Below are positions 29,281 to 37,093 of a stretch of DNA of 64,000 bases, piece by piece. Source of the stretch: Kitasatospora cineracea (GTDB lineage Bacteria > Actinomycetota > Actinomycetes > Streptomycetales > Streptomycetaceae); contig NZ_RJVJ01000002.1 in assembly GCF_003751605.1 (NCBI RefSeq), positions 1,491,001-1,555,000 of the forward strand. The letters run 5' to 3'. The notes beneath the pieces are model-generated. The model searched no databases. It saw only the letters and a list, made by a program, of their open reading frames with translations, and was not told the origin of the DNA. Position numbers and translations under genes: made by a program. Position 1 is the stretch's first letter. Every line of letters begins with the position of its first letter.

Positions 29281-30327
29281 ATGTGGAGCTTCCGGTTCGT
29301 CCTGGCGTTCGCGCTCGTCGTGTGCTCGATCGCCGTCGCCGCCGTCTTCAACCGGCGCAGCACCCGGGTCACCGACCCGCGCGGCCTGCCCGGACGCGGC
29401 CTGCCGCTGCTGGAGGTCGCCTTCCTGGCCGGCGGGCCCGCCCGGGTCGTCGACACCGCGCTGGTCCGGATGGAGCGCGAGGGCCGGGTGGTGGTCTCCC
29501 GGGCCCACCGGGTCACCGTCACCGCCGACCGGACCACCGACCCGGTCGAACGGGTCCTGATCACCGCGGTCGGCGGCCGGGCCGGGCGCGACCTGTCCGT
29601 GCTGCGCGCCTCGGTGCCGGGCAGCCCCGAGGTGCAGCGGATCGGCGACGGGCTCGCCGCCCGCGGCCTGCTGCGCCACCCGGGCGCGCTGAAGGCCGCC
29701 TGGCGGGCCCGGCGGCTGGTGGTGCTGGCGCTGGTCGTCACGCTGGTGCTGGGCGCGGTCTCCACCGCGCAGTGGCTGGACTCGCCCGGCCGGGACTCCA
29801 CCGTGCCACCGTTCTTCCCGTTCGGCGTGCTGACCCTGTTCACGCTGGTCAGCCTGGTCGCCACCCGCCCCGCGAAGCGCCGGATCACCCCGGCCGGCCT
29901 CCGCCAGCTGCAGCTGGTGCGCGGCAGCACCCCGTGGCAGCCCCGGGAGGTGGAGCGGGCGCACGCCGAACTGGTCGGCGCGTTCGCCCTGGACGGCGCC
30001 GCCGCGCTGAAGGGCTCCGACCAGCAGGCGCTGCGCGAGGCGCTCGGCGGCGGCACGGCGCCGGCCGGCCGCCTGGTGAAGAGCGGGCGGAGCGGGCGGA
30101 ACTCCGACAGCAGCAGCTCGGACTTCGCGGCCGGGGCCGGCGCCGGGGTGTGGTGCGGGTCGTCCTCGTCCTCGTCCTGCGGCTCGTCCGGCGGCCACTC
30201 GGGCGGTTCCTCGCACCACTCCTGCGGGGGTTCCTCCTCGCACTCGTGCGGCGGTTCCTCGCACTCCTGCGGTTCGTCCAGCTCCTGCGGGTCGAGTTGC
30301 GGCGGGGGCGGCTGCGGTGGGTCCTGA
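29281..30327 (+). CDS. TIGR04222-like membrane protein with Cys/Ser/Gly/His-rich C-terminal tail (candidate MNIO substrate)
   Basis: A 348-residue protein. TM1 is at residues 5-25, then a cytosolic domain with the family motif LPLLEVAFLAGGPARVVDTALVRMEREGRV (about 40-70), then two helices at about 145-165 and 178-198, and a second soluble segment to about 275. From C292 to the end the protein is almost only Ser, Gly, Cys and His: eight cysteines, several as HSCGGSS. Tails like this at the end of TIGR04222 proteins have been noted as possible modification targets. It follows the MNIO and partner genes directly (33 bp), so the tail is probably oxidatively modified, perhaps to bind metal. Confidence 0.88.
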   Translation: MWSFRFVLAFALVVCSIAVAAVFNRRSTRVTDPRGLPGRGLPLLEVAFLAGGPARVVDTALVRMEREGRVVVSRAHRVTVTADRTTDPVERVLITAVGGRAGRDLSVLRASVPGSPEVQRIGDGLAARGLLRHPGALKAAWRARRLVVLALVVTLVLGAVSTAQWLDSPGRDSTVPPFFPFGVLTLFTLVSLVATRPAKRRITPAGLRQLQLVRGSTPWQPREVERAHAELVGAFALDGAAALKGSDQQALREALGGGTAPAGRLVKSGRSGRNSDSSSSDFAAGAGAGVWCGSSSSSSCGSSGGHSGGSSHHSCGGSSSHSCGGSSHSCGSSSSCGSSCGGGGCGGS

Positions 30328-30394
30328 CCGTTCCTCGAGTCACAGTTCGGTATCGCGGCGCGGGTATCCGTTCCGCTTCCGGCGCGCACAGGAC

Positions 30395-30410
30395 TAGAAC
30401 AGCAAGCATG
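30395..30410 (+). promoter_or_regulatory. Possible leaderless promoter (-10) of the tail-less TIGR04222-like gene
   Basis: TAGAAC at 30395-30400 is followed by seven bases and then ATG 30408, with no Shine-Dalgarno. This is the usual geometry of leaderless actinobacterial genes. The -35 is not clear. Confidence 0.45.
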
Positions 30411-31163
30411 TGGGTGTTGCTGCTGATCCCGTCCTGCGCCGCCGCGGTGCTCTCCTGCCTCCGGCTGGTGCGGGTCGCCGCGATCGCGGACGCCTGCACC
30501 GGCCGGGTCCCGCACCCGCTCCACCGGGCCTCCGGCGTCGGCCTCTACGAGACCGCGTACCTGGCCGGCGGCCCGGCCCGGGTGGTCGACCTGGCGCTGG
30601 TCCGGATGGCCGCCCTCGGCCGTCTCCACCTCGCCCACACCGGCTGGACCACCGTCGTCGACCCGCAGGGCCGCGGCCGCCTGGAGCGCGCGCTGATCGG
30701 CGCGATCGGTCCCGACGGCCAGTGCCGCACCGCCCAGTTGAAGGCCGCGCTGGCCGCCCACCCGACCGTCCGCGACATCGGCGACCGGCTGGCGCAGGCG
30801 GGGCTGGCGACGCCGGCCGTGGTCCGCGACCACGCCCTGCGGGCGATCCGGCAGGTCCGCTGGGCGCTGGCCGGGGCCGCCTCGATGCTGCTGCTGACCG
30901 TCCTGCTCGCCGCCCCCGACGGCACCGCCGCCCGCACCGCCGTCGCCTGGTACGCGCTGCCCCTGGTGCTCACCGGCGGCACCCTCCTGATGGCCCGGGT
31001 CGACGTGCACGCCTACACCGCGTGGGCCGCCCCGGCCGGCCAGACCCTGCTGCGGGCCCTGCCCTGCCGCCACACCGCCACCGACGACCTGCTCACCGCC
31101 GTCGCCATCTCCGGCCCCGCCGCCGTCCCGGACCCGCGCCTGCGCGCGGCCCTCGGCTCCTGA
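30408..31163 (+). CDS. TIGR04222-like membrane protein without the Cys-rich tail
   Basis: A 251-residue paralogue of the preceding protein. The N-terminal helix is at 1-22, then the same motif GLYETAYLAGGPARVVDLALVRMAALGRLHL (about 47-77), and two adjacent helices at about 152-195. It ends without the Ser/Gly/Cys extension. The frame is open far upstream as a shadow of the previous genes. ATG 30408 has no ribosome site but sits at leaderless distance from TAGAAC. It may pair with the tailed paralogue in the membrane or act as an unmodified subunit. The function is unknown. Confidence 0.8.
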   Translation: MWVLLLIPSCAAAVLSCLRLVRVAAIADACTGRVPHPLHRASGVGLYETAYLAGGPARVVDLALVRMAALGRLHLAHTGWTTVVDPQGRGRLERALIGAIGPDGQCRTAQLKAALAAHPTVRDIGDRLAQAGLATPAVVRDHALRAIRQVRWALAGAASMLLLTVLLAAPDGTAARTAVAWYALPLVLTGGTLLMARVDVHAYTAWAAPAGQTLLRALPCRHTATDDLLTAVAISGPAAVPDPRLRAALGS

Positions 31164-31197
31164 CGGGGGAGCACGGGGCCGCGGGCACGGGATCCGC

Positions 31198-31908
31198 TCA
31201 GTACAGGCCGGAGAGGAGTTCGGCGACCGGCTTGCGGCGGCCGGTGAAGAAGGGGACCTCCTCGCGGACGTGCAGGCGGGCCCGGGAGGGGCGCAGGTCG
31301 CGCATCAGGTCGACGATGCGGTGCAGTTCGTCGGCCTCGAAGGCCAGCAGCCACTCGTAGTCGCCGAGGGCGAAGGAGGCGACGGTGTTGGCGCGCACGT
31401 CCGGGTAGCCGCGGGCCATCATGCCGTGCTCGGCGAGCATCGCCCGGCGCTCCTCGTCGGGGAGCAGGTACCACTCGTAGGAGCGGACGAAGGGGTAGAC
31501 GCAGACGTACTCGCGGGGCCGCTCGTCGGCGAGGAACGCCGGGACGTGCGACTTGTTGAACTCGGCGGGGCGGTGCAGCGCCATGTTCGACCAGACCGGC
31601 TCCAGGTGGCGGCCGAGCCCGGTGCGGCGGAAGCGGTTGTACGCCTCCTGCAGGTCGTCGGAGTCCTCGGCGTGCCACCAGACCAGGATGTCGGCGTCGG
31701 CGCGCAGCGCGGAGACGTCGTAGGTGCCGCGGACGACGACGTCCTTGGCGGCGAGCTGCTCGAAGAGGGAGTCGACCTCGGCGGCGAGCGCGGTGCGGTC
31801 CTCGGGGAGGGCGTCCTTGAGCTTGAACACCGACCACATGGTGTAGCGGATGACCTGGTTGAGGTCGCGGGCCTTCTTCTTCACGGGCTGCTCAGTGCTT
31901 TCGGTCAT
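31198..31908 (-). CDS. hemQ: Coproheme decarboxylase HemQ (chlorite-dismutase family)
   Basis: A 236-residue protein of the chlorite-dismutase fold. In actinobacteria HemQ (ChdC) oxidatively decarboxylates coproheme to haem b. Family blocks are YTMWSVFKL, WWHAEDSDDLQ, VYPFVRSYEWYLLPDEERR with the essential Tyr, and GDYEWLLAFE with the haem-side RTGLGR region. ATG 31908 overlaps the hemG stop as ATGA, so the two genes are translationally coupled. The order hemG-hemQ supports the coproporphyrin-dependent haem route. Confidence 0.95.
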   Translation of the reverse strand: MTESTEQPVKKKARDLNQVIRYTMWSVFKLKDALPEDRTALAAEVDSLFEQLAAKDVVVRGTYDVSALRADADILVWWHAEDSDDLQEAYNRFRRTGLGRHLEPVWSNMALHRPAEFNKSHVPAFLADERPREYVCVYPFVRSYEWYLLPDEERRAMLAEHGMMARGYPDVRANTVASFALGDYEWLLAFEADELHRIVDLMRDLRPSRARLHVREEVPFFTGRRKPVAELLSGLY

Positions 31909-33308
31909 GAGCCCATTGTCCCTTCTGTGCGGGGGGTGCCGGTGCCGGGGGTGAGGTGCTCGGCGGCGCGCCGGGCGCCGGCGACGACGGCGGGGATGCC
32001 GACGCCGTCGTACGCGGCGCCGCAGACGGCGATCGCGCCGAGCGCGTCGAGGTGGGTGCGGATCCGGGCGACCCGGTCGAGGTGGCCGACCGGGTACTGC
32101 GGGAGTCCGGCCCGCCAGCGGGTGACGGCGTGGTCGTACGGGGTGGCGCGCAGGCCCACGGCGGTGCGCAGGTCGGCGAGCGAGCGGGCGACCAGGTCGG
32201 CGTCGTCCAGGTCGAGGGCGGCGTCCTCGCGGTGGCGGCCGAGCGAGGTGCGCAGCAGGAAGGTGTCGGGGGCGGAGCGCTCCAGCCAGCCCCACTTGTT
32301 GCTGGAGAAGGTGGACGCCTTGATGCTGCGCCGGTCGACCGGCGGGACGAGGAAGCCGCTGCCGGTGAGCGGGCTGTCGGCGAGGTCGGCGCGCCGGAAG
32401 GCCAGGGTGACCAGGGCCATCGAGGCGTACTCGACGGCGCGCAGTTCGGCGGCGGCGCCGGGGGCGTCGGCGGCGAGCAGGGCGGCGGCCTGCGGGGCGG
32501 GGACGGCCAGCACGACGGCGTCGGCGGCGAGTTCGCGTCCGGCGGTGGTGACCAGCCAGCCGTCGGGGGTGCGGCGCAGGGCGTCGACCCGGTGGCCGGT
32601 GCGCAGGTCGGCGCCGTGCGCGCGGTCGTGGGCGGCGACGGCTTCGGGGAGGGTGCCGAGTCCGCCGCGCAGGCCCTGGAAGACCGGTCCGGTGGCGGTG
32701 GCGCGGCTGCTGAGCTCGCGGATGGATGCGGTCAAGTGGCCGCCTTGCTGGGCGAGTTGGAGCAGCTGCGGGACGGCGGCGCGGATCGAGATCTCGTCGG
32801 CGTGCCCGGCGTAGACGCCGCCGAGCAGCGGTTCGACCAGCCGGTCGACGACCTCGCGGCCGAGCCGGTCGGCGATGTAGCGGCCGATCGGGGCGTCCTC
32901 GCCGAGTTCGGCGGGCTGCTCGTGGCGGGCCCGTTCCAGGCCCTCGGGGGTGAGCACGCCGGAGGCTTCCAGCGCGTCCAGGTCTCCCGGCACGCCCATG
33001 AGCTGGCCGCCGGGCAGCGGGCGCAGGCCCTCCCGGGTCCAGATCGCGGCCTTGGCGGTGGTGGGCGGTTCGAGCTGCTCGCCGAGGCCGACCCGGCGGG
33101 CCAGCTCGACCGCTTCGGGGCGGCGGGCGAGCATCGACTCGGCGCCGAGGTCGACCCGGACGCCGCCGACCTCGCCGCCGCGCAGCTTCCCGCCGAACCG
33201 CGCCGACGCCTCCAGCACCGTCACCCGCGCCGCCGCGTCCCCGAGGAACGCGGCCGCGGCCAGGCCCGCGATGCCGCCACCGATCACCACGACGTGAGGT
33301 TTCGCCAT
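31905..33308 (-). CDS. hemG: Coproporphyrinogen III / protoporphyrinogen oxidase (HemY/CgoX type)
   Basis: A 467-residue FAD oxidase. The N-terminal dinucleotide motif is VVVIGGGIAGLAAAAFL (5-21), followed by VTVLEAS and FGGKLRGGEVGGVRVDLGAESML, typical of HemY-type enzymes. The C-terminal FAD segment is AVCGAAYDGVGIPAVVAGARRAAE. With HemQ overlapping downstream, the physiological substrate is probably coproporphyrinogen III. ATG 33308 is the family start (MAKPHVVVIGG); the longer open frame is a shadow. It is also annotated hemY or cgoX elsewhere. Confidence 0.94.
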   Translation of the reverse strand: MAKPHVVVIGGGIAGLAAAAFLGDAAARVTVLEASARFGGKLRGGEVGGVRVDLGAESMLARRPEAVELARRVGLGEQLEPPTTAKAAIWTREGLRPLPGGQLMGVPGDLDALEASGVLTPEGLERARHEQPAELGEDAPIGRYIADRLGREVVDRLVEPLLGGVYAGHADEISIRAAVPQLLQLAQQGGHLTASIRELSSRATATGPVFQGLRGGLGTLPEAVAAHDRAHGADLRTGHRVDALRRTPDGWLVTTAGRELAADAVVLAVPAPQAAALLAADAPGAAAELRAVEYASMALVTLAFRRADLADSPLTGSGFLVPPVDRRSIKASTFSSNKWGWLERSAPDTFLLRTSLGRHREDAALDLDDADLVARSLADLRTAVGLRATPYDHAVTRWRAGLPQYPVGHLDRVARIRTHLDALGAIAVCGAAYDGVGIPAVVAGARRAAEHLTPGTGTPRTEGTMGS

Positions 33309-33492
33309 GCCGACCAGTCTCCCAGCCCTTATCCGGTTCGCCGGAATCGGCCCCGGGGCGCCCCGAGACCGGGGCGAGTCCGCGGCGTGATCGTTCCGGT
33401 ACCGGCGGTGCGGGTCCGGTCCGGGAGCCGCCGCGTCACAGTGCCGTGGGGGCGGGCGGACGGCGCGCCCCGGAACACGGGGAGGGTACCGA

Positions 33493-34482
33493 ATGGACCT
33501 GCGGGTACGCAGAGCGGGCGCGGCCGGGGCACTGGCCGCGGTCCTGCTGCTGGCCGGGTGCAGCGCGGACGGGGAGCGCTCGTCGGGCTCGGCGGCCGCC
33601 GCCGACGCGAAGGGCCCGGCCCAGGCGCAGGGCGCGCCGGCGGCCGCCCCCGGCTCGGGCGGGGCCACCGCCGGGACCGGCGCCGGGGGGACGGCGGCGG
33701 CGACGGCGGGAACTGCGGCAACGGCCGCGACGGACCGTCAGATCGCCTACCAGGCGAAGCTGACGCTGCGGGTCGACGCCGTCGACGACGCCCGCACCAG
33801 GGCCGTCGACCTGGTCGTCCGGGCCGGCGGGTACGTCGCCGCGGAGAACCTGCGCGGCGGGACGGGCGACACCGCGCAGTCCACGCTGACCCTCAAGGTC
33901 CCGTCCGCGGCCTACCAGGCCACCCTGGACGGGCTCGGCGGGCTCGGCACCCGGCTGGGCCTGAGCAGCCAGGCCGACGACCTCACCCAGCAGATCGCCG
34001 ACACCGACAGCCGGGTCAAGTCCATGCAGGCCAGCGTGGACCGGGTGCGGGCGCTGATGGCCGACGCGAAGAGCCTGTCCGAGGTGGTGTCGCTGGAGGG
34101 CGAGCTGACCCGCCGGGAGTCCGACCTGGAGTCCCTGCAGCGCCAGCAGCAGCAGCTCACCGCCCGCACCTCGCTCTCCACCGTGACCCTTGAGCTGGTG
34201 ACCCGTCAGCCCGCCCGCGTCGAGCCGAAGCAGGAGGAGACCGGTTTCTGGGCCTCCGTCGGCCACGCCCTCTCCGGCGGCTGGCACGCCCTGGTCACCC
34301 TGGTCCGCGCCGTCCTGATGGTGCTGGCCGCCCTGGCTCCCTTCCTGGTCCTGCTGGCCCCGCTCGGCTGGCTGCTCCGCCGCCGCCTGCGCGCCCGCCG
34401 CACCGGCTCCCCCGCCGTCCCGCCCCGTCCGACGCACGCCCCGGACACCGACGGGGAGGGCGGCACCGGCGGCGGGGCGTGA
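33493..34482 (+). CDS. DUF4349 lipoprotein
   Basis: A 329-residue envelope protein. The signal peptide with lipobox LLLAGC gives C23 as the lipidated cysteine. A low-complexity Ala/Gly/Thr linker (about 24-80) is followed by the DUF4349 domain: QIAYQAKLTLRVDAVDDA, AGGYVAAENL, LKVPSAAYQATLDGL and a long charged coiled coil (QQIADTDSRVKSMQASVDRVRALM...QRQQQQL). A C-terminal TM helix at about 268-292 leaves a short basic cytosolic tail. The function is unknown; it may span the envelope from lipid anchor to TM. It starts divergently from hemG. Confidence 0.85.
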   Translation: MDLRVRRAGAAGALAAVLLLAGCSADGERSSGSAAAADAKGPAQAQGAPAAAPGSGGATAGTGAGGTAAATAGTAATAATDRQIAYQAKLTLRVDAVDDARTRAVDLVVRAGGYVAAENLRGGTGDTAQSTLTLKVPSAAYQATLDGLGGLGTRLGLSSQADDLTQQIADTDSRVKSMQASVDRVRALMADAKSLSEVVSLEGELTRRESDLESLQRQQQQLTARTSLSTVTLELVTRQPARVEPKQEETGFWASVGHALSGGWHALVTLVRAVLMVLAALAPFLVLLAPLGWLLRRRLRARRTGSPAVPPRPTHAPDTDGEGGTGGGA

Positions 34483-34501
34483 CCCGGGGCGGCGGCGCCG
34501 G

Positions 34502-34780
34502 TCAGGTGGCCGCGGCGTCCGGCCCGTCCCCGTCGGGGCGGGCCGGGGGCCCGGCGGGGGCCTCCCGCTCCGCCTCCTCCCGGCGGCGGCGCTCCCCCGC
34601 CTCGGCGGCGGCCTGCTGCTCCCGGCGCATCTCGCCGCGGCGCACTTCGTTCGCGACGAACAGCACGAAGCCCGACAGCGGCATGACCAGGCCGGCGAGC
34701 GACCAGTCGTCGCCGAAGACGCCCATGACGAACATCCACACGATCCCGGCCCAGCCGAGCAGCATCAGCAGACAGCTCAT
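34502..34780 (-). CDS. Small membrane protein, unknown function
   Basis: A 92-residue protein with two hydrophobic segments (residues 2-20 and 28-44) followed by a charged Arg/Glu/Ala helix and a Pro/Gly/Asp-rich tail. ATG 34780 follows GGGAGGGGG. It is convergent with the DUF4349 gene (19 bp between stops). I recognise no family. It lies next to the left repeat of the permease module but is not clearly part of it. Confidence 0.65.
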   Translation of the reverse strand: MSCLLMLLGWAGIVWMFVMGVFGDDWSLAGLVMPLSGFVLFVANEVRRGEMRREQQAAAEAGERRRREEAEREAPAGPPARPDGDGPDAAAT

Positions 34781-34915
34781 GACACCCCCTCCCCGTGATC
34801 CACCGTAGCCATCCGGGAGCGCCGCGTAAACGGCCGGACCCGAGAACGGGGGTCGGACGGGCGGGGAGGACGCGGGGAGGGCGTCGCGCGGCGGGCGAGG
34901 GACCGACGACGGGCG

Positions 34916-35115
34916 CTAGTGCCGCGTCAGGCAACCTTCGCCCGTCGCGACGCCCGGCACGCACTCTCGCCGCACCGGCCGAAAACCCAAGTACATCCAG
35001 TACGAGGGCTTCCGGCCGGCACGCCGAGAGCACGCACCAAGGGGGCACCTCCCAGCCCCCCTCGGGGCTGGGGGAGCCGCTCCTTCACGGCAAAGGCTGC
35101 CTGACGCGGCACTAG
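34916..35115. mobile_element. MITE-like element 1 (200 bp, 23-bp terminal inverted repeats, CTAG ends)
   Basis: The termini 34916-34938 (CTAGTGCCGCGTCAGGCAACCTT) and 35093-35115 are inverted repeats with one mismatch in 23. The element codes for nothing. It contains a 49-bp imperfect palindrome (34972-35020, centred on GTACATCCAGTAC) and a GC hairpin (35039-35076). Both recur in element 2, the 49-bp module in inverted orientation. The right CTAG contains the TAG stop of the permease gene. The CTAG ends and TIR size fit a non-autonomous derivative of an IS that targets CTAG (possibly IS5-type; not tested). Confidence 0.82.
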
Positions 35116-36962
35116 AAGCCCTCCACCGCCCGGCCTCTGGTGGCGCGCAGCGCCGCGAGCGCCGCGCAGGGGACGGTGACCAGGGCGCAGAGCAGGGCGG
35201 TGGCGGCCAGGGCGGCCCAGGGGAGGGTGAGCGGGACGGGGGCGCCCGCGCGGTGGAGGGCGGCGGCCGTGGTGGTGGCGGCGGTGCCGAGGAGGGCGCC
35301 GACCGCCGTGACCAGGAGCGTCTCGGTGGCGACCAGGCGCACGGCGCGGGCGCGGGTGGTGCCGACGAGGCGGAGCCGGGCGAGTTCGCGGCGGCGGTCG
35401 GTGGTGGTGGTGAGAGCGGTGTGGGCGAGGGCGATCGCGGTGTAGAGCAGGGCGAGGCCGAGGACGGCGGCGATCCGGCGGATCCGCTGCGGGTCGTCGG
35501 CCGGGTGGTGGGCGGCCAGCCAGGCCGCGCGGGTCTCGACGGCGGCGCCGTGCGTCCGGGCGAGGGCGGCGGCCTCCCCGGCGGGGGCGCCCAGGACGTC
35601 GATCCGGTCGGTCCGGGCGCCGGGCGCGTTGCGCGGGGTGACGTACACGGGGTTGGCGCCCGTCCCGTCGCGCAGCACGGCGGCGACCCGCAGTTCGCGC
35701 CGGGTGCCGTCGGCGAGCACGACCCGGACGCGGTCGCCGACCCGCGGATCCCCCCACTCCTCGGCGAGCACCACGCCGTCGTCGTCGAGCGTCGCGGGGT
35801 CCCCGGCGGCGACGGGGAGCCGGGTGGTGGCGGTCAGCGCGGCCGGGTCGGCGACGGCCCTGCCCTCGGCGCGGACGGCCGTCCCGTCGCCCTCGACGAC
35901 CGCGAGCGGCGTCGCGGCGCTCGGTGAGACCACCGCCCCGGGCAGGGCCCGCAGGTCGGCGAGCAGCCGGTCGGCGCCGTCGGCGCCGGGGGTGAGGAGC
36001 AGGTCGGCGGCGGTGCGGGCGCGGGCCTCGGCGGCGCGGGCCCCGGCGATGACGGCGGGGACGCCGACCAGGGTGCCGGTGAGGGCGACGACGAGCAGGA
36101 CGGGGGCGGCGGTGGCGCCGGTGCGGCGCAGGCCGCAGAGCGCGGCGGCCCGGACCAGCCGGGGCGGCCGGACGGCGGGGCGGGTGAGCAGGCGCAGCAG
36201 GGGACGGGCCAGCACGGGGGCGAGCAGGGCGAGGGCGGCGATCAGCAGCATCGGCTGGAGGGTGTAGGTCTTGCGGTGCAGCAGTTCGGCCGGGTCGTCG
36301 GCGAGCGCGGCGGCCACCACGGCGGCGTACGTGCCGAGCAGGGCGAGGGCGGCCGTCCAGCGGCCGGCGGTCATCACCTGCAGGTCGACGTCGGCCTCGC
36401 GGAGCGCTTCGAGCGGGCGGACCCGGCCGGCCCGCCGGGCGGCGACCGCGGTGCCCGCGAGGGCGACCAGCGGGCCGGCGCAGAACGCGGTGGCCAGCGG
36501 CCAGCCGGGGGCGGCGGTCCGGAAGCCCGCGGGGGCGAGTCCGGCGGCGCTCAGCGCGTGCGCCAGGACGGGGGCGGCGGCCCGGCCGAGCGCGCAGCCG
36601 GTGGCGGCGGCGAGCAGGCCGAGCAGCAGGGACTCCAGCAGGACGGTGCGGGTGAGCTGGCCGCGGGTGGCCCCGGCGAGCCGGAGCAGGCCGAACTCGC
36701 GGCGGCGCCGGGCGATCGCGTAGGAGGAGGTGGAGGCGACCACGAACCCGGCGGTGAACAGGCTGACCCCGCAGGTGGTGCCGAGTTGGGCGGTCAACGC
36801 GGTGCGGTCCTCGCCGGGCGGCAGGCCGGCGGCTGCGGCGAGGCCGAGCAGGGTGGCGGCGATCAGCGCGACGCCGAGGGCGAGCGCGGTGAACGCGCCG
36901 AGCAGGGCGGTCCGTCCGGCGTGCAGGGAGCGTACGGCGATCCTGGTCAGTGCGGTCGTCAT
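35112..36962 (-). CDS. FtsX-type ABC transporter permease (no ATPase adjacent)
   Basis: A 616-residue permease with two FtsX-like modules. TM1 is at about 15-40, followed by a cluster of three helices near 60-80, 105-125 and 155-175 with the RRREFGLLRLAGATRGQL motif. A second set starts at about 230-260 and 290-315, and a large extracytoplasmic domain (about 330-490) precedes three C-terminal helices with RRRELARLRLVGTTRARAV. This is the MacB/LolE-like lipid or peptide export type. ATG 36962 is the family-like start. The usual partner ATPase is missing from both sides. The neighbours are a divergent kinase-regulator pair. The stop codon lies in a MITE end. Confidence 0.88.
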   Translation of the reverse strand: MTTALTRIAVRSLHAGRTALLGAFTALALGVALIAATLLGLAAAAGLPPGEDRTALTAQLGTTCGVSLFTAGFVVASTSSYAIARRRREFGLLRLAGATRGQLTRTVLLESLLLGLLAAATGCALGRAAAPVLAHALSAAGLAPAGFRTAAPGWPLATAFCAGPLVALAGTAVAARRAGRVRPLEALREADVDLQVMTAGRWTAALALLGTYAAVVAAALADDPAELLHRKTYTLQPMLLIAALALLAPVLARPLLRLLTRPAVRPPRLVRAAALCGLRRTGATAAPVLLVVALTGTLVGVPAVIAGARAAEARARTAADLLLTPGADGADRLLADLRALPGAVVSPSAATPLAVVEGDGTAVRAEGRAVADPAALTATTRLPVAAGDPATLDDDGVVLAEEWGDPRVGDRVRVVLADGTRRELRVAAVLRDGTGANPVYVTPRNAPGARTDRIDVLGAPAGEAAALARTHGAAVETRAAWLAAHHPADDPQRIRRIAAVLGLALLYTAIALAHTALTTTTDRRRELARLRLVGTTRARAVRLVATETLLVTAVGALLGTAATTTAAALHRAGAPVPLTLPWAALAATALLCALVTVPCAALAALRATRGRAVEGF

Positions 36963-37093
36963 GGGACCGAGCCAACCGGCGGCGAGCCGTCCGCGCAGTG
37001 ATGCCCGGTCCACCGTGAAGAGTAGAGACAGCCCTACCGACACGGGCCGGGCGGGCTCCTAGGGTGGGACCGTCTCGTGGAGGGAGGTGCCGG

